Made by a program: the position numbers and the translations under genes. A DNA stretch of 64,000 nucleotides from Chlorobiaceae bacterium (GTDB lineage Bacteria; Bacteroidota; Chlorobiia; Chlorobiales; Chlorobiaceae). Each line of letters begins with the position of its first letter. The stretch's first letter is position 1. Location of the stretch: the NCBI GenBank assembly GCA_013335115.1, contig JAAXWQ010000002.1, forward strand, positions 1-64,000. The letters are read 5' to 3'. The notes below the pieces were generated by a model. That model was not told where the DNA came from and ran no database searches. It worked only from the letters and a program-made list of their open reading frames with translations. Below are positions 29,366-39,037 of the stretch, in pieces.

Positions 29366-29381
29366 GGCTGCTTGCGCAGCC
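29366..29381 (-). other. GNRA-tetraloop hairpin in the csmC leader
   Basis: On the minus strand GGCTGC-GCAA-GCAGCC forms a perfect 6-bp stem with a GCAA (GNRA-class) loop, about 20 nt before the csmC start and just upstream of its ribosome-binding site. Such stable 5' hairpins can protect abundant mRNAs. The function here is inferred. Confidence 0.45.
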
Positions 29382-29419
29382 GTCGGTTAGTAGTTTTACT
29401 GCAATCAAAAAAAATCTGG

Positions 29420-30637
29420 TCAGGCCTTATGCATCTCCCTGGTCCTCTGGTGCTGGCCCTGCCGCTCAAGGTCGAACGGAATATGGAGCCATTTGTCCTT
29501 GAAGACGGCATCGCCAGGTTCGAGGCCGGTGAGGCTGACGGGAAGGGTGATGATCTTCCTCTGGTTGCCGATCGACACGAACAGCTCGTCGCCCGTCACC
29601 CAGACATCGATATCCACCGGGTTGGCGAACATGAGCTTGAGCTGGACCTCGTAGATATCCCCATTGCGGACGAATTTGATCGGCGGCTCGTCGTGCATCA
29701 TCCGGGACGGGTCGGTATCGCCATAGATGTCGTGCGAGAACATCTCGAGCGCCTTGACGCCCACCACCTCCTGGTCGTACATCTTCAGTTTCTTCACTGG
29801 AAGCGGAGCAAAGCCCTCCTCGATCTCGCCGAGGTACTTCTGCTGGATACCTTTCCACTTCTCGAGGTAGCCGCTGTTCTCCTGCGTATCGAGCAACTTG
29901 TTGACCAGCACCATATCCACCTTGAAACCGTAAAGGTTCAGGTAGGTAAGCGCGCGCATGGTCTCCTTGATCGACATCTTCTCGGCATTCATGACCAGCC
30001 TTACGGTCGAGTTGGTCGTGTCGGTCAGTATCTCGCGGATGTCCTCGAGTTCGTCGAACACCTGGTCGACCGACTCGATGGCATCTTCCGGCGGAATATA
30101 GTAGGCGATCTTGTCCGACATCCTCGACAGCGGCTTGCTGAGCGGGCGGACAATATATTTGTTGACGTTCTTGACGGCCTTCATGCCCCACGAAAGGGTG
30201 TCGGGCAGGGAGAGCAGCCGTAAAGTCTCGCCGGTCGGCGCGGTATCGAGCACGAGTGCGTCGTAGAGGCCGGAATTCTTGTAACGCTTGATCCTGAGCA
30301 GGGAGAAAAGCTCCTCCATGCCCGGCAGGATGGTCATCTCATCGGCCATGATCCCGGAAACGCCCTGGGCCATGAAGATGCGGGTATAATATTTCTGCAC
30401 CGAATGCCAGTTCTGCTTGAGGTCAACGTAAGGGTTGACTTCGATGGCGTGCAGGTTCTCCTTGATCTTGGTGGGTTCAGCGCCCAGAGGAAGGTTGAAA
30501 GAGTCCGAAAGGCTGTGGGCGGGGTCGGTAGAGAGCACGAGCGTCCTGTGCCCCAATTCGGAAAGCCTGACAGCCGTGGCCGCCGAAACGCTGGTCTTTC
30601 CTACACCGCCTTTCCCTGTAAATGTCAAAATACGCAT
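29420..30637 (-). CDS. Get3/ArsA-like ATPase with C-terminal Hsp20-like domain (copy 2)
   Basis: From the ATG at 30637 the protein has 405 residues. Walker A is [10 protein letters not shown], switch I STDPAHSLSD, and switch II LDTAPTGETLRLL. The last 100 residues are again alpha-crystallin-like (VQLKLMFANPVDIDVWVTGDELFVS). It is a homolog of the gene at 25121. It lies only 72 nt upstream of csmC on the same strand, so it may be cotranscribed with the chlorosome genes. It probably handles membrane or envelope proteins rather than arsenite. Confidence 0.87.
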   Translation of the reverse strand: MRILTFTGKGGVGKTSVSAATAVRLSELGHRTLVLSTDPAHSLSDSFNLPLGAEPTKIKENLHAIEVNPYVDLKQNWHSVQKYYTRIFMAQGVSGIMADEMTILPGMEELFSLLRIKRYKNSGLYDALVLDTAPTGETLRLLSLPDTLSWGMKAVKNVNKYIVRPLSKPLSRMSDKIAYYIPPEDAIESVDQVFDELEDIREILTDTTNSTVRLVMNAEKMSIKETMRALTYLNLYGFKVDMVLVNKLLDTQENSGYLEKWKGIQQKYLGEIEEGFAPLPVKKLKMYDQEVVGVKALEMFSHDIYGDTDPSRMMHDEPPIKFVRNGDIYEVQLKLMFANPVDIDVWVTGDELFVSIGNQRKIITLPVSLTGLEPGDAVFKDKWLHIPFDLERQGQHQRTREMHKA

Positions 30638-30854
30638 GAACCGGGCATTGTAAATGTTTATACGGCCAAGTTTACTAAGATATACATCTCCCGAGATTCT
30701 GCAACTGATCAATCCTCCGACCTGCCGCATCCATAAGCGAAAACGACAAGGCAGGGCAAGGCGCTTGCAAAATCATCAGCCTTGCTCTTAATTAATGGTT
30801 TAACCCCTCCGCATACCGTTCGTGGAATCGGGGAAATCCATCTCATTTACCGTC

Positions 30855-31649
30855 ATGATCCCATCCAGCAAGATCGCCGACGTCAAGGCGAAGATCACCG
30901 AAACCCGCCCCATCGGAGCGGACGTCACCATCCTTACGCTGGAGTGCCCGGAGATTGCCGCGGCGGCAAGGCCTGGCAACTTCGTCAACATAAAGGTCAG
31001 CGACGCAAGCCATCCGCTGCTCCGGCGCCCGTTCTGCATCCACAATGTCAGCGGTGGCACGATCGATGTGATGGTCAAGAACGTCGGCAAGGGCACCACC
31101 CTGCTCTGCGACGCCGCCTGTGGCTCGAGCGTCATGGTGCTCGGCCCCCTCGGCAACTCCTTCGGGACCGGCACCGGCGATTTCGACACCGCCCTGCTCG
31201 TCTCGGGCGGCATCGGCACCGCCCCCATGCTTTTCCTCGAAAAAAAGCTCGCAGGACAGGGCATCCCCTTCATGAACCTGGTCGGCGGGAGAAGCCGCAC
31301 CGACCTCCTGACCCGGGGCCTGTCGAACTGCAACACAGCGACGGACGACGGCTCTGAAGGCTTTCAGGGCAACGTCGTCGAACTGCTCAGCCGCATCCTC
31401 GAAACCACGGCGGCAGGCCGGCGGCCGAAGGTGTTCGCCTGCGGACCGAACCCGATGCTGAAGGCGCTGGCGAAGTTCTGCGCCAAGCGCGCCATCCCGT
31501 GCGAACTGTCGCTCGAATCGGTCATGGGTTGCGGCATCGGCATCTGCTACGGCTGCATGGTCGAGCTCAACAACGCCGACGGCCAGTTGGAGACGGTCCT
31601 GCTCTGCAAGGAGGGGCCGGTTATCGACGGCTTCCGCTTCACCGCGTAA
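30855..31649 (+). CDS. pyrK: Dihydroorotate dehydrogenase electron-transfer subunit
   Basis: PyrK passes electrons from PyrD to NAD via FAD and a [2Fe-2S] cluster. The ferredoxin-reductase fold shows RRPFCIHNVSGG for FAD binding and LVSGGIGTAPML for NAD. The C-terminal cluster ligands are in MGCGIGICYGCMVE plus a later cysteine (LLCKEGP). The ATG at 30855 gives 264 residues, the normal size. No pyrD is adjacent. Confidence 0.92.
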   Translation: MIPSSKIADVKAKITETRPIGADVTILTLECPEIAAAARPGNFVNIKVSDASHPLLRRPFCIHNVSGGTIDVMVKNVGKGTTLLCDAACGSSVMVLGPLGNSFGTGTGDFDTALLVSGGIGTAPMLFLEKKLAGQGIPFMNLVGGRSRTDLLTRGLSNCNTATDDGSEGFQGNVVELLSRILETTAAGRRPKVFACGPNPMLKALAKFCAKRAIPCELSLESVMGCGIGICYGCMVELNNADGQLETVLLCKEGPVIDGFRFTA

Positions 31650-31774
31650 AACGGCCGGAGCTTTGAGCCTTGAAGAATACCGATTATTCATGTAGCTTAG
31701 GTTTTTGACCCGACATGCACCCCGCCCCCGGGATGCATGTCAAAAGCGCACCAAACAAACCCCCGTATATTATT

Positions 31775-32275
31775 ATGGCTAAAGGCTTGAACAAAGTGAT
31801 GCTCATCGGACATCTCGGCAATGATCCGGAACGCCGCGAAACCGCATCGGGCCAGACCGTCGTCAACTTCACCCTCGCCACCAGCGAAAACTTCAAGGAT
31901 AGCGCTGGCAACCCCCAGGAGCGGACCGAATGGCACCGCATCGTCGTCTGGGGCCGCCTTGCCGACATCTGCAGCCAGTACCTCAAGAAGGGCCGCCAGG
32001 TGTACATCGAAGGCCGCATCCAGACCCGCTCGTGGGACGACAGCAAGACCGGCGAAAAGAAGTACGCCACCGAGATCGTCTGCAGCGAAATGCAGATGCT
32101 CGGCTCCGGACGCGACTCCGGCGGCGGCGCGGGCGACCAGGGATTCTCCGGCAGCCAGGATCGCCAGGCATTTTCCAAGCCTGCGCCCAGGACGGAACCC
32201 TCCGGCGGCGACTTCAGCCCCCGCCCTTCGGCCGGCGCCATGCCCGAGATCGAGAAGGACGACCTGCCCTTCTAA
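31775..32275 (+). CDS. ssb: Single-stranded DNA-binding protein
   Basis: SSB coats single-stranded DNA in replication and repair. The OB fold starts [16 protein letters not shown] and ends near residue 110. A Gly-rich linker leads to the conserved acidic tip DDLPF that recruits partner proteins. The ATG at 31775 removes a spurious 20-residue extension in the track. holA follows closely. Confidence 0.97.
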   Translation: MAKGLNKVMLIGHLGNDPERRETASGQTVVNFTLATSENFKDSAGNPQERTEWHRIVVWGRLADICSQYLKKGRQVYIEGRIQTRSWDDSKTGEKKYATEIVCSEMQMLGSGRDSGGGAGDQGFSGSQDRQAFSKPAPRTEPSGGDFSPRPSAGAMPEIEKDDLPF

Positions 32276-32305
32276 ACCATGACGCGTCCCCGGAGTAGTA
32301 CATGC

Positions 32306-33352
32306 ATGTCGGACCTGAAAAAGCAGATTGCGGCCGGCCGTATCGGGCCGGTCTATTTTTTGCACGGCCCGGAAAGCTGGCTGAAGGAGGAGCTTACGGC
32401 TCGGATCAGGTCGACCCTCTTCCCATCGGAAAACGAGGCCGCGCTGAACACACTTGTCCTGTACGGCCCGGACGTCAGCATCGGCGAAATCGTCGCGGCC
32501 GCATCGGAGTACCCGATGTTCACCGAAAAAAAGCTGGTGGTGGTCCGCCAGTTCGACAAGCTCAGGAAAGGCGGCACGAAAGAGCAGGCCCGGATACAGG
32601 AGGAGTCGCTCTCGCGATACCTCGCCGACCCGGCATCGTTCGCCGTGCTGGTGCTCGACGCCGAGGAGCTGGACAAGAAGGATCTCGAAAAAACGCACTA
32701 CAAGCTCCTCAAGCCCTTCCGGCACGACTTCCCGGCCATAAAACACGTCGACCTCTTCGCGACCGAACAGGCGAAGGCGTCCGGATGGGAATTCGAGCCC
32801 GACGCCCTCAAGGCCTTTTCCGCCTACATCGAGCCCAACTCGCGCCTGATCTCCCAGGAGCTTGAAAAGCTGACCCTCTTTGCAGCGGACAAACGCCCTG
32901 AAAAACGCATCACTCTCGACGACGTCTGCGAATGCGTCGGAATTTCAAAAAAGTACAACGTCTTCGAGCTTGAAAAGGCGCTGGCCGAAAAGAACCTCCG
33001 ACTCTGCAGTGGCATCGCCCTGATGATCATGGAGCAGGAGGGGCAGAAAGAGGGGCTGATGAACATCGTCAGGTACCTGACCACATTCTTCCTGCGCATC
33101 TGGAAGCTGCAGGCTCCCGGAATGCAGCAGAAAACCCCGCAGGAGACCGCCGTCCTGCTCGGCATGTACGGACGTCAGGAGTACTTCGTCAAGAACTACA
33201 CGGGTTACGCCAGGAAGTTCAAAACGACCGAAACCGAACGGGCCATCCTTGCCCTTCGCAACGCCGACGCCGCCCTGAAAGGCATCTCCCCTGCCGGAGA
33301 CGAAAAACTCGTCCTGCTCAGGCTGATGCAGGGGATTTTGGGAAACTCATAA
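32306..33352 (+). CDS. holA: DNA polymerase III subunit delta
   Basis: The clamp-loader delta subunit opens the sliding clamp. The product starts [21 protein letters not shown] and shows the family's degenerate AAA+ fold, with [15 protein letters not shown] in the first domain. I prefer ATG 32306 (GGAG about 10 nt upstream) over the track start at 32279; length is then 348 residues. It lies directly after ssb. Confidence 0.88.
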   Translation: MSDLKKQIAAGRIGPVYFLHGPESWLKEELTARIRSTLFPSENEAALNTLVLYGPDVSIGEIVAAASEYPMFTEKKLVVVRQFDKLRKGGTKEQARIQEESLSRYLADPASFAVLVLDAEELDKKDLEKTHYKLLKPFRHDFPAIKHVDLFATEQAKASGWEFEPDALKAFSAYIEPNSRLISQELEKLTLFAADKRPEKRITLDDVCECVGISKKYNVFELEKALAEKNLRLCSGIALMIMEQEGQKEGLMNIVRYLTTFFLRIWKLQAPGMQQKTPQETAVLLGMYGRQEYFVKNYTGYARKFKTTETERAILALRNADAALKGISPAGDEKLVLLRLMQGILGNS

Positions 33353-33377
33353 TCCGCGGCAAGCCTCAAGGCCGGAG

Positions 33378-33399
33378 CCCGTCGACAAGCGTCGACGGG
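33378..33399. terminator. Hairpin between convergent holA and reductase gene
   Basis: CCCGTCGAC and GTCGACGGG form a perfect 9-bp stem around AAGC. The following T run is weak on both strands, but the position between convergent genes suggests a bidirectional terminator. Confidence 0.5.
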
Positions 33400-33402
33400 T
33401 TC

Positions 33403-34392
33403 CTACAGCCACCCTTTCTCCTTATACCACCTCAGCGTGCCCGCAACCCCCTCTCCGAGCGGGGTCTTCGCGGTAAAACCGAGCTCACTGGCGGCCTTCT
33501 CGGGGGAGCAGGTCCAGAAGTCCTGAGTCAGTTCGTTCGCCTTGTCGCGGTTGATCAGGGCCGGCTTGCCTGTCAGTCCGGCGGCGGCGCCGAAGAGGGC
33601 CCCAAGGCCGAACACAAGGGGCGACGGAAGGCCGATGCGCAGGAGGCGGCCAAATCCGAGCACCGGTCGCGCGGCTTCGATGACCTCGTCCCAACCATAG
33701 GGGGAGGGCGAGGTTACAAAATAGGCCTGGCCTGCGGCGGCATCCGAGCGGAGCGCCACGAGCATCCCTTCGACCAGGTCGTCGACGTGGATCATGCTGA
33801 AGCGCTGACGCCCGGCTGAACCTGCCGAAACGAGCACCCCTTTCCGCATCATCCGGAACACCTCGAGGATGTCCCGATCCCCCGGACCATAGACGGCAGG
33901 CGGGCGGACGATGGTCACCGGCACCTCGAGGGCGAAGCGCATGGCCACCTCCTCGCCGAGCAGCTTGCTACGCCCGTAGGCGCTGACCGGTCCGGGCCGG
34001 TCGCCTTCACGGACTCCCGGGGAAGGCGAGGGTGCCGGGCCCATGGCGGCAAGTGACGAAACGAGCAGGAACCGCTCCAGACCCGGGTTGCGCTCCCTGA
34101 CCGCACGAAGGAGGTTCTCGACGGGCGCGACGTTCCCCGCCATGAAGCCAGCCTCGTCGATGGCCCGGACGACGCCGGCGAGGTGGATGATCCGTCCCAC
34201 CCCTTCTACCGCCCTGCCGAGCGCCGCCTGATCGCCATAGGCGGCCCTGCACACCTCGACTCCGGCCATACCGGATGCGGCGCTCTCGGGCCGCAGAAGA
34301 ACACGAACCGGTACCCCCTGCCTTACGAGTGCACCAACCACCCGTGATCCTATGAACCCGGTCGAACCGGTAACCAGCACTTTTTCCGACAT
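33403..34392 (-). CDS. NAD-dependent epimerase/dehydratase family reductase, possible ceramide-reductase type
   Basis: From the ATG at 34392 the protein has 329 residues. It shows the Rossmann [11 protein letters not shown] and the catalytic pair SAYGRSK. It belongs to the same broad family as the gene at 18846 but is clearly different in sequence. It is transcribed divergently from a serine-palmitoyltransferase-like gene. In Caulobacter a protein of this family (CerR) reduces a sphingolipid intermediate, so a similar role is possible here; this is inference from context. Confidence 0.78.
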   Translation of the reverse strand: MSEKVLVTGSTGFIGSRVVGALVRQGVPVRVLLRPESAASGMAGVEVCRAAYGDQAALGRAVEGVGRIIHLAGVVRAIDEAGFMAGNVAPVENLLRAVRERNPGLERFLLVSSLAAMGPAPSPSPGVREGDRPGPVSAYGRSKLLGEEVAMRFALEVPVTIVRPPAVYGPGDRDILEVFRMMRKGVLVSAGSAGRQRFSMIHVDDLVEGMLVALRSDAAAGQAYFVTSPSPYGWDEVIEAARPVLGFGRLLRIGLPSPLVFGLGALFGAAAGLTGKPALINRDKANELTQDFWTCSPEKAASELGFTAKTPLGEGVAGTLRWYKEKGWL

Positions 34393-34564
34393 GCTCCAGA
34401 CGATTGGTTTTGTTGCTCCTGCCGCCCTCGCCCGCCCCATTGGCCGAGAAAAAACGGACTCCCGTTTACCAAAAAAAGAAAAATTTCATACATTTCTGTT
34501 TCACCGTGCAATCCGTACCATCAATAGCCGCATCGCTGGCAGTCAAGAATTACAGGAGAGACCA

Positions 34565-35815
34565 TTGCCCACTCAAGCGCACAGCGAGAATACAGAAGTT
34601 AATCCCCAGATCGTGGAACAACCCAAAGACCTTTTTAAGAAGTGTTACGACTTCACGCTCGCCGATGAAGTGAAAGCGCAGGGTGTCTACCCGTTCTTCC
34701 GCCCCATCGACGACACCGACGGCCCCATCGTCTCGTTCGGAGGCAGGAAGCTGGTCATGGCAGGATCGAACAACTACCTCGGCCTTACCTCAGACGAACG
34801 GGTCAAGCAGGCCTCGATCGACGCCATCAGACGCTACGGCACCAGCTGCTCCGGCTCGCGCTACATGACCGGCACGGTCAACCTCCACGTCGAACTGGAG
34901 GAACAGCTCGCCGACTTCTTCGAAAAAGAGCGTTGCCTGCTCTTCAGCACCGGCTACCAGACCGGGCAGGGCATCATTCCGACCCTCGCACAGCGCGGCG
35001 AATACGTCGTTTCCGACCGCGACAACCACGCGAGCCTCGTGGCCGCTTCGATCATGGCCCAGGGCGCAGGCGCCAACCTCGTCCGCTACAACCACAATAA
35101 TATGGCCGACCTGGAGCGCGTCCTCCAGAAAATCCCCACATCGGCAGGCAGAATGATCGTCTCGGACGGCGTCTTTTCGGTCTCGGGCGAAATCGTCGAC
35201 CTCCCCGGCCTGGTCTCGCTTGCCAAGAAATACAACGCCCGCGTCGTCATCGACGATGCCCACGCCGTCGGCGTCATCGGGAAAGGTGGCCGCGGCACCC
35301 CGTCGGAGTTCGGCCTCGTCGACGAAGTCGACCTCATCATGGGCACCTTCTCCAAGACCTTCGGCTCGCTCGGTGGCTACGTCGTCGGTGAACGTGCAGC
35401 CATCAACTACATCAAGCACAACGCAGCATCGCTGATCTTCAGCGCCTCGCCGACCCCGGCAAGCGTCGCCGCAGTACTGGCGTCCCTCGAAATCATCAGG
35501 AACCACCCGGAGCTGATGACGCGCCTCGTCGCCAACACCGACTACGTCCGCCAGGGCCTGCTCAAGGCAGGGTTCACCCTCATGCCATCACGCACGGCTA
35601 TCGTCACCGTACTGATCGCCGACCAGATGAAGACCCTCATCTTCTGGAAAAAACTTTTTGAAGCAGGAGTCTACGTCAACGCATTCATCCGCCCCGGCGT
35701 CATGCCTGGCCACGAAGCGCTCAGGACAAGCTTCATGGCCACCCACGAAAAGGAGCACCTCGACAAAGTCATCACCGAGTTCTCCACGATCGGCCGCGAA
35801 CTCGGCGTCATCTGA
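34565..35815 (+). CDS. Alpha-oxoamine synthase, serine-palmitoyltransferase-like
   Basis: A PLP enzyme of the family that joins an amino acid to an acyl thioester (KBL, BioF, HemA, SPT). The PLP lysine lies in [12 protein letters not shown], with [21 protein letters not shown] and the C-terminal [14 protein letters not shown] pattern. The track uses an upstream ATG, but TTG at 34565 has GGAGAG 4 nt before it and gives 416 residues, a typical length. The sequence fits SPT/KBL better than BioF, and its divergent neighbour is a CerR-like reductase. Confidence 0.85.
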   Translation: MPTQAHSENTEVNPQIVEQPKDLFKKCYDFTLADEVKAQGVYPFFRPIDDTDGPIVSFGGRKLVMAGSNNYLGLTSDERVKQASIDAIRRYGTSCSGSRYMTGTVNLHVELEEQLADFFEKERCLLFSTGYQTGQGIIPTLAQRGEYVVSDRDNHASLVAASIMAQGAGANLVRYNHNNMADLERVLQKIPTSAGRMIVSDGVFSVSGEIVDLPGLVSLAKKYNARVVIDDAHAVGVIGKGGRGTPSEFGLVDEVDLIMGTFSKTFGSLGGYVVGERAAINYIKHNAASLIFSASPTPASVAAVLASLEIIRNHPELMTRLVANTDYVRQGLLKAGFTLMPSRTAIVTVLIADQMKTLIFWKKLFEAGVYVNAFIRPGVMPGHEALRTSFMATHEKEHLDKVITEFSTIGRELGVI

Positions 35816-35839
35816 ACCCAACCACGCATCTGGCATTCG

Positions 35840-35870
35840 AAAGCTCCCAAACAAGGGAGCTTTCCTGTTT
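35840..35870 (+). terminator. Terminator of the alpha-oxoamine synthase gene
   Basis: AAAGCTCCC and GGGAGCTTT form a perfect 9-bp stem around a 6-nt loop, followed by CCTGTTT. Confidence 0.75.
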
Positions 35871-36111
35871 CCGGCCAAAACCGGGAAGCCGGGTCATACG
35901 CCTCACGATAAATGCATCTTATTGCTCTACATAGACTTAGCATTACCGGCGCCCGATACTTTATTTTGCTATGTTAACGTTTTCACGAACGTCCCCCATC
36001 CAGGGGATACATGCCCGCGCCGTTAGCCTCTTCATATAGCACCGCGATAAACATCTCGGACGGACGGCACCCAAGGCTAAGCCCGTATTCTACGGTGTTG
36101 TGCGTAAAATT

Positions 36112-36155
36112 TGCACTTTCGGCATTTTTGCACTACTATAAAAATGATATGCACT
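36112..36155 (+). promoter_or_regulatory. Three direct TGCACT repeats upstream of the TonB receptor
   Basis: TGCACT occurs at 36112-36117, 36129-36134 and 36150-36155, with start spacings of 17 and 21 nt, in an AT-rich stretch about 160 nt before the receptor ATG. The near-helical spacing suggests a multi-copy operator. No known regulator is assigned. I found no convincing cobalamin riboswitch here. Confidence 0.4.
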
Positions 36156-36314
36156 TTACGTGACCAAACGTACACGATGAGGATTTATTCATATCGACGC
36201 CTTTCATCCAGTGCCCTCGCGCACAACCACTTCGGCAATGACGCCCGCAGGTCGGCTGCCGCACCGCTTTTTCTGTAACCACACACAGACCTCCAACAAC
36301 ACAACACTTCAATC

Positions 36315-38837
36315 ATGAAACAGCAACAGGCTATGGGTTCACTCCTGAAGCGTCTCGTACTGTCGGCATCGTTCCTGACGGCGTCGCTCGCCCCGGCAAC
36401 CATGTTCGGCGCGGAGCCGGGCGTCCTGCGCGGCCGCGTCGTCGACAAGACTGACGGCGAAGGCGTCGTCGGTGCATCGGTCTCCATCCCCGGCACCAAC
36501 GTCGGCACCTCGACCGACATCAACGGCAACTACGTGCTCAGGAACGTCCCGGCTTCTGCCAGCAAGGTAACCGTCTCCATCATCGGCTACGCCCCAGTGT
36601 CGCAGCAGGTCAAGGTCGCTGAAGGCCAGAGCGCCACGATGAACTTCTCCCTCGGCCAGACCACCATCATGGCCTCCGAGGTCGTCGTAGGCGCCACCCT
36701 TTACAAGCAGGACCGCCTCGAAGTCCCGGTGACCGTCAATGTTGTTTCCAAAGATGAGATCAAAAAAGCCCCGAACCCGACCCTCGCCGACGCCGTCGAA
36801 AATGTTCCCGGTGTCAATGTCAGCAGGGCAGGCGGCAACGCAACATCAACACTCCAGATCCGTGGATCGAGCGCCTTTCAGGGCGGAGCTATCGGCACTC
36901 GTGTCCAGGGCACTTACGACGGCTTCCCCATCAACAACCCGACAACCGGGGAAATCGCCTGGACGAACATCAACATGAATTCGGCCGATCGCGTCGAAGT
37001 ACTGAAAGGGGCTGCGGCGACCCTCTATGGCTCAGGAGCCATGGGCGGCGTGCTGAACGTCTACGGCAGCCTCCCTGAGAAAATGGAGGTCAAGGCAGGA
37101 ATGAGCACCGGTTTCTATGACAAAACCCCGCCATCGGACCAGAGCACGTACCGCAAAAGTTACACGCCATGGATATGGAACACGTATGCCGGCTTCGGCA
37201 ACAAGGATGGCCAGTGGAACTACAGCCTTCTTTATTCTCACTCCGAGGATGATGGGTACAAGGCGAACACCTCGACCAATGTGAACGACCTCAAGTTCAA
37301 GGCAAAATACACCATCGACTCGAGACAGTACATCCAGCTCACGACCTTCTTCAATCAGACCGATGGCGGCTATACCACACAGTGGCCGTTCATTGCACCC
37401 GCCAACATCTATGCGGACCTTGCACATCGTTTTGACGCCACGGGCCCTTCAAGGCTGGACGACACCGTCGCCCGCAAGAACATTCTGGCCGGCTTGAACT
37501 ACGTCAACCTTCTGAGCGACAACCTCAGTATCGACACCAAGGTGTACTACACCAGAAACGAGTCGACAATCAACTACAACTACTCGGCGGCGGCACAGGC
37601 ATCCCTTCCGTTCTTCTACTACCCCGGAATCAGGTTCCGCTTCCCCGGAGAGTTCAACAAGGATATCGCCGATCGTGGTGGAGTGGGCGTCAAGCTGGAC
37701 TGGAAGGTTAACGACCAGAACCGCGTGCTGTTCGGCATCGACGCTAACGTAGTCGACGTCAGGTCAACACAGTATACGGCCAACCTTCCGATATCCAGTA
37801 AGAGTTTGAATGCGTATGGGCCATTCTCGGTTCCCATGGCAGCAGCGCTTACCGACGATTGCCTGCAGAATGCCGGAGAAAAAAACTTTGCCGTGTTCCT
37901 GCAAGACGAGTTCAAGCCGACGGACAAGCTGACCCTGCTCGGGTCGATCAGGTATGACTGGAGCGGCATCAATGCTGATACCGTGACCTATAGAGATTAC
38001 TCTTCGGCGCCGTTCAGCGCAAGCTTCATTAACCCGACCGCGACAACCGCAGCAATCACGAACAAGTCCGTCGATGCCATCAGCCCGCGTTTGGCTGCAA
38101 ACTTAAAGGCTGCTGAGGACATGTCGTTCCGTGCCTCCGTAGGCAAGAGCTTCCGCGCACCTACCCTGGCGGAGCGGTTTGTCCGCGATGCAGGATTGTG
38201 GCCCGGCAACCCGAACCCCGGACTCGACAAGGAGACCATGACCGCCTATGAACTCGGAATGTTCAAGCAGTTCGGCGATCGGGTTTCGCTGGATGTTGCA
38301 GGTTTTGTCAACAACTACAACAACCTGATCGAGTCAAGGTACTTTCCGGTCGCAGTGTCAACAGGCTATTCTGTGACAGATGTGTTTCAGCAGTATTACA
38401 AGTACATGAACATCCAGAATGCAAGAATCTGGGGTATCGAAGCCAACCTGAACGTCAAGCCTACCAAGGAAATCTCTACGAACTTCGGCTACAGCTACCT
38501 GAATGCCAAGGATCTGTCGGACAACTCATGGTTGCCCGGAAGGCCGGAGCACACCGTCTTCGCCGGAGTCAACCTGCAGGCAACCAAAGCCATTTCATGC
38601 AACGCCAACGGCCGTTTCATGAGCAGGGTGAGGGCTACCAAATCGGTGAACGCCGGTGATTACGGTGCATACCCTGGCGATTTCGTGGTAGTCGATTTCG
38701 GATCGAAAGCCAAGCTCACCGAAAACGTGACGGCAACATTCAACTGCAAGAACGTGTTCAACGTGATGTATTCGGAGGCGGAAGGCTTCCCGGCAGCCGG
38801 CCGCATGTTCATGGCTGGTGTCGACCTGAGCTACTGA
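36315..38837 (+). CDS. TonB-dependent outer-membrane receptor
   Basis: An 840-residue outer-membrane transporter. A signal peptide (LLKRLVLSASFLTASLAPATMFGA) is followed by a carboxypeptidase-regulatory-like domain (about 38-120) and a plug (about 130-245; LADAVENVPGVNVSRAGGN, VEVLKGAAATLYGSGAMGG). A 22-strand-type barrel ends in the aromatic GVDLSY. It would import a bulky substrate using TonB energy. Substrate cannot be read from sequence. Siderophore, heme or corrinoid are candidates, given the tetrapyrrole genes next door. Confidence 0.9.
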   Translation: MKQQQAMGSLLKRLVLSASFLTASLAPATMFGAEPGVLRGRVVDKTDGEGVVGASVSIPGTNVGTSTDINGNYVLRNVPASASKVTVSIIGYAPVSQQVKVAEGQSATMNFSLGQTTIMASEVVVGATLYKQDRLEVPVTVNVVSKDEIKKAPNPTLADAVENVPGVNVSRAGGNATSTLQIRGSSAFQGGAIGTRVQGTYDGFPINNPTTGEIAWTNINMNSADRVEVLKGAAATLYGSGAMGGVLNVYGSLPEKMEVKAGMSTGFYDKTPPSDQSTYRKSYTPWIWNTYAGFGNKDGQWNYSLLYSHSEDDGYKANTSTNVNDLKFKAKYTIDSRQYIQLTTFFNQTDGGYTTQWPFIAPANIYADLAHRFDATGPSRLDDTVARKNILAGLNYVNLLSDNLSIDTKVYYTRNESTINYNYSAAAQASLPFFYYPGIRFRFPGEFNKDIADRGGVGVKLDWKVNDQNRVLFGIDANVVDVRSTQYTANLPISSKSLNAYGPFSVPMAAALTDDCLQNAGEKNFAVFLQDEFKPTDKLTLLGSIRYDWSGINADTVTYRDYSSAPFSASFINPTATTAAITNKSVDAISPRLAANLKAAEDMSFRASVGKSFRAPTLAERFVRDAGLWPGNPNPGLDKETMTAYELGMFKQFGDRVSLDVAGFVNNYNNLIESRYFPVAVSTGYSVTDVFQQYYKYMNIQNARIWGIEANLNVKPTKEISTNFGYSYLNAKDLSDNSWLPGRPEHTVFAGVNLQATKAISCNANGRFMSRVRATKSVNAGDYGAYPGDFVVVDFGSKAKLTENVTATFNCKNVFNVMYSEAEGFPAAGRMFMAGVDLSY

Positions 38838-38872
38838 GGCTCACCTCCTGCAAATCGAGCGGCTTGTCCGTC

Positions 38873-38904
38873 AAGGCCCCTCCCGACCGGAGGGGCCTTT
38901 TTAT
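38873..38904 (+). terminator. Terminator of the TonB receptor gene
   Basis: AAGGCCCCTCC and GGAGGGGCCTT form a long perfect stem followed by TTTTATTTT. It separates the receptor from the bch genes. Confidence 0.88.
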
Positions 38905-39037
38905 TTTCATGCGGTTTATCAAAACAGGATTTATTACATTGCGTAGTCCTGAAAAACCTCAGGGTGCGGGTGTTTATAGTCACAATTCGTAAATAGCCGC
39001 GGGGTACCTGTCAATCAAAGCACATCTTACGTCATCT

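Noticed and set aside
25121-30637. Arsenic-resistance operon
   Set aside because: The ArsA-like proteins lack neighbouring arsB, arsD or arsR and surround chlorosome genes.
35871-36314. Cobalamin riboswitch before the TonB receptor
   Set aside because: I could not find a convincing B12-box or the conserved core; only direct TGCACT repeats were seen.
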